Positions 1 through 9,217 are shown, numbered from the stretch's first letter. The stretch is 64,000 nucleotides of DNA from Shewanella glacialimarina (GCF_020511155.1 NZ_CP041216.1:1798001-1862000); one strand, 5' to 3'. Numbers and translations: made by a program. Notes: a model not told the origin generated them from the letters alone.

Positions 1-800
1 CTGTAACCAATCCCTGTTCCTAGGTTATAAGTGACTAATCCAGGGCTAGTTGAGAGTTTATCTAAGGCTTTTAAATGTCCCATGGCTAAATCAACAACAT
101 GGATGTAATCTCTTACTCCAGTGCCGTCAGGGGTATTGTAATCACCGCCAAAAACGCTCAATTTATCACGTTTACCCACGGCAACCTGTGCGATAAATGG
201 CATAAGATTATTAGGAATATCATTAGGGTCTTCGCCAATTAAACCCGACTCATGCGCACCTACAGGATTAAAGTAGCGTAAACAGGCAATATTCCAGCTG
301 TTATCTGAGTGATATAAATCAGTTAAAATATGTTCGACCATTAGCTTTGATTGACCATAAGGGTTAGTTGCACCTGTCGGGAAGTCTTCCTTAATGGGCA
401 AACTGGCCGGATCGCCGTACACAGTTGCAGATGAACTGAAAACAAGATTTTTAACATTATATTCAGCCATTACTTGGCATAAAATGATGCTGCCAGTGAC
501 ATTGTTTTCATAATATTTAAGGGGTAAGGCGACTGACTCTCCCACAGCTTTTAGTCCAGCAAAGTGGATCACTGAGTCAATTTCATGATCGGAGAATATT
601 TTTTGCAGCAAGGCTTTGTTTAGTACATCACCTTGGTAGAAAGTTACCGTTTTATGGCTAATACGTTCTACACGCTTTAACGCTTCAACGCTGGAGTTAG
701 ACAAGTTATCTACAATAATGACTTCCTGTCCTATAGCCAATAATTCTATAACTGTATGGGTACCAATATAACCTGCGCCACCGGTCACTAAAATTGCCAT
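1..800 (-). CDS. galE: UDP-glucose 4-epimerase GalE (3' part missing)
   Basis: This is the N-terminal part of an extended SDR epimerase that interconverts UDP-glucose and UDP-galactose with bound NAD in the cytoplasm. Read on the minus strand from ATG at 800, it begins [15 protein letters not shown], the Rossmann glycine motif TGGAGYIG. Further on come the GDVLN acidic segment, [10 protein letters not shown] (catalytic Ser region) and YGQSK (the catalytic YxxxK pair). The family is about 338 residues long and 266 codons are visible, so the C-terminus lies beyond base 1. It diverges from phhA across a 317-base gap. In Shewanella genomes known to me galE also sits beside phhA. Confidence 0.93.
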   Translation of the reverse strand, partial: MAILVTGGAGYIGTHTVIELLAIGQEVIIVDNLSNSSVEALKRVERISHKTVTFYQGDVLNKALLQKIFSDHEIDSVIHFAGLKAVGESVALPLKYYENNVTGSIILCQVMAEYNVKNLVFSSSATVYGDPASLPIKEDFPTGATNPYGQSKLMVEHILTDLYHSDNSWNIACLRYFNPVGAHESGLIGEDPNDIPNNLMPFIAQVAVGKRDKLSVFGGDYNTPDGTGVRDYIHVVDLAMGHLKALDKLSTSPGLVTYNLGTGIGY

Positions 801-1117
801 GTTTATATCCTAAATTATCTAAAGTATTGAACTTGCCTTTAATGCTTATTGTAAATCAGTTGCTTAGAATTACTATAAAAAAACCGATTTAACGGGTAAT
901 AATGATGGTTTATTTCGAGTCGTAGCCAAGTTTGTCAAAATTCCTATCCATTATATTGGTCTGATATTATTAGGTATTTTTTTAGAGTATACGCCAACGT
1001 ATGCTTATGTTTACAAAAAGCTAACATTGTTAATCCTACTATAAAGTGTGAGGGAGTTAACAAAATCGATGGCATAGCACAATATGAAGGGAGTGAAGTT
1101 GACGTAAAGTGGAATTA
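801..1117. other. Divergent galE/phhA intergenic region
   Basis: An AT-rich, 317-base stretch that must carry the promoters of galE (leftward) and phhA (rightward). It holds no credible reading frame. The only operator-like sequence I could pick out is a weak TyrR-box candidate at 998-1015, listed separately. Confidence 0.6.
998..1015 (+). promoter_or_regulatory. Weak TyrR-box-like sequence
   Basis: CGTATG-CTTATG-TTTACA. The right half matches the TyrR consensus TGTAAA-N6-TTTACA exactly, while the left half keeps only the central G, T and A. The invariant G and C of the two arms are present. It lies about 100 bases upstream of phhA, a plausible TyrR target, but such weak boxes arise often by chance in AT-rich DNA. 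Confidence 0.2.
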
Positions 1118-1915
1118 ATGAGCAACGTGACAAAGTATATTTCTCATCAACCTGATAGCCAAGGGTATATTAATTATTCTGAACAAGAGGATAATTTATG
1201 GCAACAATTGTATCAGCGCCAAATTACTAACTTGCCAGGGCGAGCATGTGATGCCTATTTACAAGGTATTCAGACATTAAATATGTCAGTTGATAGAATA
1301 CCTCAACTGCCTGATCTCGATAATGTCTTAACTGAATTAACAGGCTGGAAAACCGCCGCAGTTCCGGCATTAATCCCTTTTGGTAAATTTTTTGAATTAC
1401 TGGCCAGTAAGCAATTTCCGGTAGCAACCTTTATTCGCACCAAAGAAGAATTTGATTATTTACAAGAACCTGATGTATTCCATGAGGTTTTTGGTCACTG
1501 CCCTTTATTAACTAATCCTGCATTTGCTAATTTTTCACATATTTACGGTCAATTAGGGTTAGCCGCATCAAAAGAAGATCGCGTTTTTCTTGCTCGTTTA
1601 TATTGGTTTACCGTTGAATTTGGTCTAGTGCAAGCTAAAGATGGTCCATTAAACATCTATGGTGGAGGCATTTTAAGTTCCCCTGGTGAAACCTTGTATG
1701 CATTAAGCGACAAGCCAGAGCTTAGACCTTTTGATTTATTAGATGTATTGAGAACGCCATATCGCATCGATATCATGCAACCGATATATTATGTTATCGA
1801 AGATATTGAATATTTGGATGAAATTTCCAAGATGGATATTATGGCTTATGTGAAAAAAGCCCGTGAACTGGGGATGTTTGAACCTAAGTTTGCCCCCAAA
1901 GTAAAAGCAAGTTAA
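1118..1915 (+). CDS. phhA: Phenylalanine 4-monooxygenase
   Basis: Converts phenylalanine to tyrosine with tetrahydrobiopterin, O2 and a mononuclear non-haem iron; cytoplasmic. The 265-residue protein has the bacterial monodomain length. The 2-His-1-carboxylate iron ligands are visible as H122 and H127 in DVFHEVFGHCP and E167 in YWFTVEFGL. I chose the ATG at 1118 (MSNVTKY); an in-frame GTG at 1109 would add three residues, and neither has a strong ribosome site. phhB, which recycles the pterin cofactor, follows 71 bases on, so the two are probably cotranscribed. Tyrosine made here would feed the pathway ending in the fahA and maiA products encoded nearby. Confidence 0.96.
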   Translation: MSNVTKYISHQPDSQGYINYSEQEDNLWQQLYQRQITNLPGRACDAYLQGIQTLNMSVDRIPQLPDLDNVLTELTGWKTAAVPALIPFGKFFELLASKQFPVATFIRTKEEFDYLQEPDVFHEVFGHCPLLTNPAFANFSHIYGQLGLAASKEDRVFLARLYWFTVEFGLVQAKDGPLNIYGGGILSSPGETLYALSDKPELRPFDLLDVLRTPYRIDIMQPIYYVIEDIEYLDEISKMDIMAYVKKARELGMFEPKFAPKVKAS

Positions 1916-1986
1916 GCCATTTGTGGCGAACTTTTTAGTGTTATTTTTAATTCTTATTCATAAATTAGCCGTATTTAGGAGTCCCA

Positions 1987-2325
1987 ATGACTGCACTATC
2001 TGAAATGAAATGTGAAGCTTGCCAAGCTGATGCCCCAAAAGTAACCGATGCCGAGTTAGGTGAATTAGTACGAATGATCCCAGATTGGGGTGTTGAAGTG
2101 CGTGATGGCGTAATGCAATTAGAGCGAGTGTATAAATTTAAAAACTTCAAATTAGCCATGGCATTTAGTAACAAGCTTGCTGATTTGGCAGAAGAAGAAT
2201 TTCATCACCCAGGTATTTTTACCGAATGGGGTAAGGTTACTGTAACCTGGTGGTCGCACTCAATTAAGGGTTTGCACAAAAATGACTTTATCATGGCAGC
2301 CAAGACCGACCAGTTGTTAGATTAA
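1987..2325 (+). CDS. phhB: 4a-hydroxytetrahydrobiopterin dehydratase
   Basis: Pterin-4a-carbinolamine dehydratase (PhhB/PCD/DCoH family). It dehydrates the 4a-hydroxypterin released by phenylalanine hydroxylase so that the cofactor can be reduced again. The 112-residue length is normal. The active-site motif [10 protein letters not shown] (the HHP signature) and the downstream [13 protein letters not shown] block are present. The ATG has a good ribosome site (TAGGAG, 5 bases upstream). It follows phhA directly, the usual arrangement of these partner enzymes. Confidence 0.95.
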   Translation: MTALSEMKCEACQADAPKVTDAELGELVRMIPDWGVEVRDGVMQLERVYKFKNFKLAMAFSNKLADLAEEEFHHPGIFTEWGKVTVTWWSHSIKGLHKNDFIMAAKTDQLLD

Positions 2326-2339
2326 AAACATAACTCAAT

Positions 2340-2375
2340 AATTCAGCATGTTACGTAAGCGTAATGTGCTGAATT
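2340..2375 (+). terminator. Hairpin after phhAB
   Basis: AATTCAGCA (2340-2348) pairs with TGCTGAATT (2367-2375), and the inner arms TTACG and CGTAA extend the stem around a TAAG loop. The following bases (GTTTCTCTG) form only a weak U-tract, so it may be a leaky terminator or an mRNA-stabilising end. Confidence 0.45.
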
Positions 2376-2485
2376 GTTTCTCTGTTACAATTCTGCTGTA
2401 AACTTCACTTGCCACCTCTATCATAACACTCTACCGTATGCGCAGTTTCCAAAGAAAACACCAATAATTAGGGAATCACAGCATT

Positions 2486-4023
2486 ATGCGTTTGGAAGTG
2501 AGTTGTAACGATCGCGTCGGCCTCGCGAAAGACATCCTCGTCGTACTTGAAAAATATGGTATTAATTTAATTGCCATCGATGCTAGCAACAAAGGCTTTT
2601 TGTATCTGCAATTTGCCGAAATCAGTTTTGAAATGTTGCGCGAGTTAATGCCCCTTATCCGTAAGGTAGAAAGTGTGCACGATGTGCGTACCGTATCTTT
2701 CATGCCTTCAGAGCAAGAGCATTACGCCTTAAAAACCTTATTAAAAACCCTACCAGATTCGGTATTTTCCCTTGATGCTAAGGGACGTATTCGTATTGTC
2801 AACGAGTCGGCTTTATTGACCCTAAATATGGCCGAACATGAAGTTGTAGCTGAGTCTTTGAACCATTGGGTGCAGGGATTTAACTTTGTACGTTGGTTAA
2901 GCGAGTCTCAAGTACCTGCCGTTGCATCGCGAGTTACCATTAATGCCAGTGAATACTTAGCCGAAATGCTGCCCATTTATTTACCTGACGATAATGACAA
3001 AACCATTCTTGCTGGCGCCGTAGTATCACTTAAATCGCCAGCCCGGGTAGGCAAGCAGTTTAACGCATTACAGAATCAAACCACGGGTTTTGATAATGTG
3101 CTTGCGGTCAGTGACAAAATGAAAGATGTGCTTAAGCAAGCTAAGCGAATGGCGCAATTAGATGCACCGTTACTTATCACGGGCGAAACCGGTACAGGTA
3201 AAGAGTTAATGGCGCGAGCCAGTCATGACGCCAGTATGCGCCGTGAGCATCCATTTATAGCCATTAACTGCGCCGCATTACCTGATAGTGTTGCAGAAGA
3301 AGAATTATTTGGTTTTGTCAGCAATGGTCACATAGTCAAGCGTGGTTTTTTTGCTGAAGCAAAAGGTGGCACGATATTTTTAGATGAAATTGCCGAAATG
3401 TCTAAAGCGGCTCAGGTTAAGTTACTGCGATTATTACAAGATGGTGCGTTTAGGCGCATGGGGGGGACGAAGAAGTACGTGCGGATGTGCGAATTATTTG
3501 TTCTACTCAAAAAAATCTCGCCGAGCTATGCCAATCTGGTGAGTTTAGAGAAGATCTTTATTATCGCATTCATGTGCTGAGTTATCATATGCCATCATTA
3601 CGTGAGCGTAAGGTTGATGTCATTCCGTTAACTGAAATGTTTTTAGAGCATTACAGTCATCAATTATCCAGCCCGCTGCGCAGAATATCAGCCTCGTGCC
3701 GTGATTATTTATTTACCTATGCATGGCCAGGTAACGTGCGTCAGTTGAAAAATGCTATTTTCCGTGCAGTGTCTATGTGGGATGGTTCGGCTGAATTAAC
3801 GGTTGAGCAACTTAAATTGCCATCATATGCCGAAGGTTTTGGCTACTTTGATGAAGAGTTTGAAGGCACATTAGATGAAGCGATGAAAGAATATGAGGCG
3901 AATTTATTACGTCGTTTATATCCTGCTTATCCAAGTACCCGTCAATTAGCTAAAAAGCTTGGCGTATCACATACAGCTATTGCGAATAAATTACGTGATT
4001 ACAGTATTTCAAAGAAACGATAG
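2486..4023 (+). pseudogene. tyrR: TyrR aromatic amino acid regulator, frameshifted
   Basis: TyrR controls aromatic amino acid synthesis, uptake and catabolism. Bases 2486-3457 encode the N-terminal ACT domain (MRLEVSCNDRVGLAKDIL), a PAS segment and the start of the AAA+ domain with GETGTGKE and FLDEIAEMS. The frame is then lost in a run of seven G (3460-3466) and ends at 3580. The -1 frame continues with DEEVRADVRIICSTQKN, REDLYYRIHVLS, AWPGNVRQLKNAIFRA and the C-terminal helix-turn-helix STRQLAKKLGVSHTAIANKL to 4023. Restoring one base gives 512 residues, essentially the size of E. coli TyrR (513). The protein is otherwise well conserved, so the change is either very recent, a sequencing error, or slippage-tolerant. 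Confidence 0.9.
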
Positions 4024-4088
4024 CCAGTCAGTGAAAAATACACTGTAACGTTTTTATGCCACCGTTTTGTTGGCTATTTAGCCAATGT

Positions 4089-4118
4089 ATAGCCTGAAAA
4101 TCATCATTTTCAGGCTAT
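4089..4118 (+). terminator. Hairpin after tyrR
   Basis: A perfect 13-bp stem, ATAGCCTGAAAAT against ATTTTCAGGCTAT, with a CATC loop. It is followed by GTTTATAA, a weak U-tract. It lies 66 bases after the tyrR stop and probably ends that transcript. Confidence 0.5.
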
Positions 4119-4168
4119 GTTTATAACTGTATATAAATATTTACAAAATTAGGGTTGATACTAGGATA

Positions 4169-4184
4169 TGTGATTCAGCTCACA
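4169..4184. promoter_or_regulatory. CRP (cAMP receptor protein) site upstream of fahA
   Basis: TGTGA-TTCAGC-TCACA matches both CRP half-sites with the required 6-base spacer. Its centre is about 120 bases before the fahA ATG, a normal activator distance from a promoter lying in between. It suggests that fahA, and possibly maiA by read-through, answer to carbon status. The assignment rests on sequence match only. Confidence 0.7.
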
Positions 4185-4296
4185 AGCTGTTTATTGCACG
4201 GTTTATCGGTTATTTCTATCATCAATCAAGCTGTAATTGTCTGATTGGCTCGCATTCTTATACGGCCGACAGACTTTTCGAATATTAGGAGCAATA

Positions 4297-5283
4297 ATGA
4301 AACTTGCAAGTTATAACAACGGTCGTCGTGATGGCCAACTTATGTTAGTAAGCAAAGATTTAACTAAAGCTGTCGCGGTACCTGCTATTGCTCACACTAT
4401 GCAGCAACTACTTGACGCGTGGGATTTATTAAACCCGCAATTACAAGAATTATATGAAGCGTTGAATGCTGGCCAAATGGACAATGCGATTGCATTTGAC
4501 GAAAGCAAATGTTTATCACCATTACCACGCGCTTATCAGTGGGCTGATGGCAGTGCTTACGTGAATCATGTTGAGTTAGTGCGTAAAGCACGCGGCGCTG
4601 AAATGCCAGAAACATTCTGGACAGATCCATTAGTCTACCAAGGTGGTTCAGACAGCTTTATCGCTCCTAAAGCCGATATCGAAATGGCCAGTGAAGAGTA
4701 TGGTATCGATTTCGAGTCAGAAGTTGCTATCATCACTGATGATGTTGCCATGGGTGTAAGCAGTGAAAACGCCGCTAAGCATATTAAATTATTGATGTTA
4801 GTTAACGACGTATCTTTACGTAACCTTATTCCTGGTGAGCTAGCTAAAGGCTTTGGCTTCTTCCAGTCTAAACCGTCAAGTGCTTTTTCTCCTGTGGCCA
4901 TTACTCCTGATGAATTAGGTGATAAATGGCAAGACAGCAAGGTTCATTTGCCATTAGTGACGCATTTAAACAGTGAATTATTTGGTCGCCCAAATGCTGG
5001 CGTGGACATGACATTTGATTTTAGTCAGCTAGTGTCTCATGTTGCGAAAACACGTCCTTTGGGAGCAGGTGCTATTATCGGTTCAGGTACTATTTCTAAT
5101 TATGACCGTAGTGCCGGTTCAAGCTGTTTAGCTGAAAAACGTATGCTTGAAATTATTGCCGATGGCAAAGCAAGCACGCCGTTTATGCGTTTTGGTGACA
5201 CTGTTCGTATCGAGATGTTTGACGATAACAATGTCAGCATTTTTGGTTCAATTGACCAAAAAGTTGTTGAGTACAAAGGTTAA
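4297..5283 (+). CDS. fahA: Fumarylacetoacetate hydrolase family protein
   Basis: Probable last enzyme of tyrosine/homogentisate breakdown, splitting fumarylacetoacetate into fumarate and acetoacetate. The 328 residues resemble the short bacterial FAH type. Acidic metal-binding residues characteristic of the fold appear in YGIDFESEVAIITDDV, with further conserved stretches FFQSKPSSAFSP and LGAGAIIGSGTISN. The ATG at 4297 has a clear ribosome site (TTAGGAG, 5 bases upstream); an upstream in-frame start at 4237 would add 20 unlikely residues. The isomerase gene maiA follows after a terminator. Other members of the FAH superfamily act on different diketones, so the substrate is inferred from the neighbouring maiA. 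Confidence 0.9.
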   Translation: MKLASYNNGRRDGQLMLVSKDLTKAVAVPAIAHTMQQLLDAWDLLNPQLQELYEALNAGQMDNAIAFDESKCLSPLPRAYQWADGSAYVNHVELVRKARGAEMPETFWTDPLVYQGGSDSFIAPKADIEMASEEYGIDFESEVAIITDDVAMGVSSENAAKHIKLLMLVNDVSLRNLIPGELAKGFGFFQSKPSSAFSPVAITPDELGDKWQDSKVHLPLVTHLNSELFGRPNAGVDMTFDFSQLVSHVAKTRPLGAGAIIGSGTISNYDRSAGSSCLAEKRMLEIIADGKASTPFMRFGDTVRIEMFDDNNVSIFGSIDQKVVEYKG

Positions 5284-5308
5284 TTCATTATCAATTAAGA
5301 TGATATTT

Positions 5309-5341
5309 AGGCAATAACAGACCATGTTATTGCCTTTTTTA
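5309..5341 (+). terminator. Rho-independent terminator between fahA and maiA
   Basis: A perfect 11-bp stem, AGGCAATAACA with TGTTATTGCCT, a GACCA loop and a run of T (5335-5340). It lies only 26 bases after fahA and 20 before maiA, so it either attenuates read-through or implies a separate maiA promoter upstream of it. Confidence 0.85.
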
Positions 5342-5354
5342 TAGGGAAAATAAG

Positions 5355-6005
5355 ATGAAATTGTATGGATATTGGCGTTCTAGTGCCGCATACCGAGTTC
5401 GCATAGCACTTAATCTTAAGCAATTAAGCGCAGAACATATTTCAGTGCATTTAGTTAATAATGGTGGTGAGCAACATTCAGAGGCATTTCATCAACTCAA
5501 TCCCCAACACTTAGTACCTGCGTTAGTTGATAGCAACGAACAAGGCGAGTTTAGCCTGACCCAGTCTTTGGCGATTATTGAATACCTTGACGAAAAATAC
5601 CCACAAATTAATTTACTACCGACTAATTTAGAAGATAAGGCGGTGGTGCGCGCTATGTCGCAAGCTATTGCCTGTGAAATCCATCCACTCGACAACCTGC
5701 GGGTATTACAATATCTAGTCAAAGAAATGGGCGTAGATGAAACCCAGAAAATGACCTGGTATCATCATTGGGTTCATGTTGGTTTTAGCGCATTAGAAGC
5801 ACAACTTGAACGTTTTTCTGGCCAATTTTGTTTTGGCGACAAGGTCACTCTGGCTGACATTTGTCTGGTGCCACAGGTTTATAATGCCGAGCGCTTTAAG
5901 GTGCCTATGGATGCTTACCCAAACATTGTGCGTGTATGGCAGAACTGCAATCAACTTGATGCCTTTATTCAAGCTGCGCCAGAACAACAAGCTGACGCGA
6001 GTTAA
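5355..6005 (+). CDS. maiA: Maleylacetoacetate isomerase (zeta-class GST)
   Basis: Glutathione-dependent cis-trans isomerisation of maleylacetoacetate to fumarylacetoacetate, the step before FahA. It is 216 residues long, the usual size. The N-terminal thioredoxin-fold signature YWRSSAAYRVRIALNLK carries the catalytic Ser-Ser. The third position, Cys in the animal SSC motif, is Ala here, as I recall for other bacterial members. NPQHLVPALVD and SLAIIEYLDEKYP are typical glutathione-site elements, and TLADICLVPQVYNAERF marks the C-terminal helical domain. Confidence 0.94.
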   Translation: MKLYGYWRSSAAYRVRIALNLKQLSAEHISVHLVNNGGEQHSEAFHQLNPQHLVPALVDSNEQGEFSLTQSLAIIEYLDEKYPQINLLPTNLEDKAVVRAMSQAIACEIHPLDNLRVLQYLVKEMGVDETQKMTWYHHWVHVGFSALEAQLERFSGQFCFGDKVTLADICLVPQVYNAERFKVPMDAYPNIVRVWQNCNQLDAFIQAAPEQQADAS

Positions 6006-6011
6006 TGCCTA

Positions 6012-6719
6012 ATGCCTTCGCCACACAGTATTGTAAAACTAGCCGTTGATAATCCCAGTCTAGAACACTCAGTACCGTTATCTGAGCTAGCTAAATTAAA
6101 TCAGTGGTTTGAGCAAGATGCAATGCGAATGCAGGCTTTAACTGTTTGTGCGCAAGTGTTTGCCAAACTCAATATAGCCGACTGGGCTATTGCCGCTGGT
6201 TTTGTACGTGACTTTGTTTGGGATAAACTGCACGGTTGTTCAATCAGTGAGTTAAGCGAGTTAAATGATATCGATGTCATTTACTATTGCGAAAAAAACA
6301 TCACCCAAGCTCAAGACAAGCACATTCAGCAAATACTGTTAAGCTTGATGCCGCTAAATTGGTCGGTTAAAAATCAAGCCAGAATGCATATTCGTAATCA
6401 AGACCCACAATATCATTCATGTCTCGATGCAATGGGGTATTGGCCTGAAAAACAAACTGCGATAGCGGTTAAGCTGAATGGGGTTAAAGTGAACCCGCAG
6501 CATGCCAGTTATAGCGTTAATGTGAAAACTGGCTCTTGCATTAGCGCCAACACATTGGAATTTATCCATGCCTTTGAATTAGCATGTTTATTTAATTTTA
6601 GTCTGAGCCATAACCCAAAGCGCTCATCAAGTATATTTGAACAGCGTGTCATCCAGAAAAAGTGGCTTGAACGCTATCCAAAATTAATACTGCAGCCAAC
6701 GGCTAAAACCAACGGCTAA
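6012..6719 (+). CDS. Nucleotidyltransferase-like protein (NTP_transf_6 type)
   Basis: This 235-residue protein resembles the NTP_transf_6 (DUF925) family. The motif WAIAAGFVRDFVWDKLHG followed by ELNDIDVIYY has the glycine and the paired aspartates of the nucleotidyltransferase fold. The C-terminal FELACLFNFSLSHNPKR is also typical. No substrate is known for the family as far as I recall. It starts 6 bases after the maiA stop and is probably cotranscribed, although nothing links it to tyrosine breakdown. Confidence 0.75.
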   Translation: MPSPHSIVKLAVDNPSLEHSVPLSELAKLNQWFEQDAMRMQALTVCAQVFAKLNIADWAIAAGFVRDFVWDKLHGCSISELSELNDIDVIYYCEKNITQAQDKHIQQILLSLMPLNWSVKNQARMHIRNQDPQYHSCLDAMGYWPEKQTAIAVKLNGVKVNPQHASYSVNVKTGSCISANTLEFIHAFELACLFNFSLSHNPKRSSSIFEQRVIQKKWLERYPKLILQPTAKTNG

Positions 6720-6838
6720 AACATAGAACATCACGCCATAAGTACTCAGAAATAGCATTGAGCCATTTACATATCTCAAGTAATGGCGTGTATCTTTAAT
6801 GGCTGATAACTTGCTAAACACGGATCAATCCGCTATTT

Positions 6839-6858
6839 TACTGTTAATATATACAGTG
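6839..6858. promoter_or_regulatory. LexA (SOS) box upstream of topB
   Basis: TACTGTTAATATATACAGTG. It keeps both invariant arms, CTGT and ACAG, with the 8-base AT-rich spacer of the gammaproteobacterial SOS consensus TACTG(TA)5CAGTA. It ends 13 bases before the topB ATG, so bound LexA would cover the promoter or transcript start. Binding has not been shown here. Confidence 0.75.
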
Positions 6859-6871
6859 TTTTGAGTGTTGA

Positions 6872-8881
6872 ATGATTTTATACATTGCAGAAAAACCCAG
6901 TCTAGGCCGAGCCATTGCTGATGTATTGCCTAAACCGCATAAAAAAGGTGAGGGCTTTATTACCGCAGCCAACGGCGATTGTGTGTCCTGGTGTATTGGT
7001 CATTTGCTCGAGCAAGCTGAACCTGATGCCTATGATGCAGCGTTTAAATCATGGAAACTCGAGCATTTACCGATTATTCCGCAAACCTGGCAATTAAAAC
7101 CCAAACCTAAAACTCGCAGCCAATTAACCGTGTTACGTAAATTGGTTAAGCAAGCATCGTCGATAATCAATGCTGGCGATCCCGACCGCGAGGGTCAGCT
7201 TTTAGTCGATGAAGTGATTTCTTACCTGGGCGTAAAGGGTGACAAGCTTATTCAAGTTCAGCGACTATTAATTAGCGACTTAAACCCGCAAGCGGTTAAA
7301 AGGGCATTAGGGCAATTGCGCAGTAATCGAGACTTTATTCCATTATCCACCTCAGCATTAGCCCGCAGCCGTGCAGATTGGTTATATGGCATGAACATGA
7401 CACGAGCTTATACCATTCAAGGTAAAAAGGTCGGTTATCAAGGTGTGTTGTCAGTGGGCAGGGTGCAAACCCCCTTACTTGGGTTAGTGGTGCGCCGTGA
7501 TGATGAGATTGCCGATTTTAAGCCCAAGTCTTTTTATGAGGTGGTGGCACATTTAGTTACCGATCAACAACAAACCTTTAGTGCTAAATGGCAACCTAGC
7601 GAAGCTTGCCAGCCTTATATGGATGAAGACGGCCGGGTATTAGCCAAAGGCTTGGCCGAAAATGTGGTTAAGCGTATTCATGGTCAACCCGCAGAAGTCA
7701 CCAAACTTGAGGCGAAAGATAAACGCCAAAACCCGCCATTACCTTACAGTTTATCGGCACTGCAAATCGATGCAGCAAAGCGCTTTGGGCTATCGGCAAA
7801 AGAGGTGTTAGATACCTGTCAAAGCTTGTACGAGCGGCATAAATTGATTACTTATCCACGTTCAGACAGCCGCTATTTACCCAAAGATCAACATAGCTTG
7901 GCTCCTAAAGTATTGGATGCGGTACTTAATGGTGCGGCCGGATTAGTTGACGGTTGCGACGTGCCTAATGCCAAGCTTAAATCTAAGGCGTGGGACGACA
8001 GTAAAGTCGATGCTCACCATGCCATAGTGCCTACAGAGAAAGTGGCTAATTTATCATCGTTATCCAGTAATGAGGCCAAGTTATATCAGCATATTGCGCG
8101 CCAATATCTAGCCCAGTTTTACCCAGCTTATATTTATGCAGAAACCACAGTTGAAGTCACTATTGCTGGTGGTCTGTTTGCCACTAAAGCACGTCAAGAC
8201 AAAAACTTAGGTTGGAAGCAACTGTTTAAACGGGTAGCTACAGCAAGTCATACCCATACTCATTCAAACAACAGTGAAGACGATAACGACGATGCGGTGC
8301 AGTCGTTGCCACCATTGGTTAAAGGGCAAATACTGCAATGTGAGCGCGGCGAGTTATTAGAAAAAATGACTCAGGCACCAAAGCATTTTACCGACGCCAC
8401 CTTATTAGGTGCTATGACCGGAATTAGTCGTTATGTCACCAATAGCGACATTAAGAAAATCCTCAAGGAAACCGATGGTCTTGGCACCGAAGCGACTCGC
8501 GCTGGGATTATTGAATTGTTATTTAAGCGTGGTTACTTAGTTCGCCAGGGTAAGTCGATATTGGCTACGCCTGTGGGAACGGGCTTAATCCGCAGTTTAC
8601 CAGAATCAGCAACTACTCCAGATATGACCGCATTATGGGAAAATAGCTTGGATGCCATAAGTCAAAAACGGCTTAAGTACGATGCGTTTATGCAGCCATT
8701 ATTGAGTCAATTAGAAGGTTTAATCAGCCAAGCATCTAGTCAATTACCATCAGCGTTGCAAGGCGTTGCTAGCCCTCATAAGGGCGCGAAAAGGCCCTTT
8801 AAGAAAAAAGCTATTGCAAGTACTAGATCAAGCTTCAAATCAACCACTACACCAAGGACTAAAGCACAAACTAAGCGCTAA
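6872..8881 (+). CDS. topB: DNA topoisomerase III
   Basis: Type IA topoisomerase that decatenates DNA through a 5'-phosphotyrosine link. It has 669 residues (E. coli TopB 653). The Toprim domain is visible as E7 in IAEKPSLGRA and the metal motif DPDREG at 103-108. The catalytic tyrosine is Y328 in LITYPRSDSRYLP, the same number as in E. coli. The GLGTEATRAGIIELL block lies near the C-terminal third, and the tail is lysine/arginine-rich. A LexA-type box sits directly upstream. A decayed copy of its last part lies 1.4 kb downstream (10250-10791). Confidence 0.96.
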   Translation: MILYIAEKPSLGRAIADVLPKPHKKGEGFITAANGDCVSWCIGHLLEQAEPDAYDAAFKSWKLEHLPIIPQTWQLKPKPKTRSQLTVLRKLVKQASSIINAGDPDREGQLLVDEVISYLGVKGDKLIQVQRLLISDLNPQAVKRALGQLRSNRDFIPLSTSALARSRADWLYGMNMTRAYTIQGKKVGYQGVLSVGRVQTPLLGLVVRRDDEIADFKPKSFYEVVAHLVTDQQQTFSAKWQPSEACQPYMDEDGRVLAKGLAENVVKRIHGQPAEVTKLEAKDKRQNPPLPYSLSALQIDAAKRFGLSAKEVLDTCQSLYERHKLITYPRSDSRYLPKDQHSLAPKVLDAVLNGAAGLVDGCDVPNAKLKSKAWDDSKVDAHHAIVPTEKVANLSSLSSNEAKLYQHIARQYLAQFYPAYIYAETTVEVTIAGGLFATKARQDKNLGWKQLFKRVATASHTHTHSNNSEDDNDDAVQSLPPLVKGQILQCERGELLEKMTQAPKHFTDATLLGAMTGISRYVTNSDIKKILKETDGLGTEATRAGIIELLFKRGYLVRQGKSILATPVGTGLIRSLPESATTPDMTALWENSLDAISQKRLKYDAFMQPLLSQLEGLISQASSQLPSALQGVASPHKGAKRPFKKKAIASTRSSFKSTTTPRTKAQTKR

Positions 8882-9069
8882 ATTACTCACAGGATTGAAT
8901 TTCCCTCAAGATAAATGGCTCAAGCTCACTACAGAGTTTACCCATTTAATGGGTTGGATATGGTGGATGGAAATCACTTTTTCTGAATGAAATCAGTTAA
9001 TTTAGCCAATCAGCTTACATAAATTCATGTCATATTGCCTTTCAGGCAGTGATCTCATCTTGCTTGAGT

Positions 9070-9079
9070 GTCCGCGAAA
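9070..9079 (+). repeat. Left member of a 10-bp inverted repeat
   Basis: GTCCGCGAAA, repeated in inverted orientation at 10215-10224. Similarity continues loosely inwards (ACTATC against ACTACC, then TATT). The pair encloses 1.15 kb containing the lipoprotein-like gene. It may be the worn ends of a mobile element; no transposase or flanking duplication is visible. Confidence 0.35.
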
Positions 9080-9217
9080 GTGGACTATCTTATTGTTTTA
9101 TAATGATGGATCTGATTTATTGGTCCTATACATTGGGTAATTATAAACTTTCAACTTAAATGCCTACGTATAAAGCGTAAAAGGTTTAAAATAATCAGGC
9201 TTATCTTCACCAAGCTC

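Noticed and set aside
998..1015. TyrR box as a firm operator for phhA
   Set aside because: Only one half-site matches well; kept as a low-confidence feature and not as a finding.
3460..3466. Programmed ribosomal frameshift making TyrR
   Set aside because: The heptamer fits, but I know of no precedent for TyrR and see no supporting hairpin or upstream ribosome-like element; homopolymer error is simpler.
4070..4085. TTGGCTA-TT-TAGCCAA palindrome after tyrR as an operator
   Set aside because: The loop is only two bases, and it sits beside a better terminator-like hairpin; no regulator fits.
8766..8990. Open frame overlapping the topB end (ending in LMGWIWWMEITFSE)
   Set aside because: It lies mostly inside topB in another frame, has no ribosome site, and its end is not a domain I recognise.
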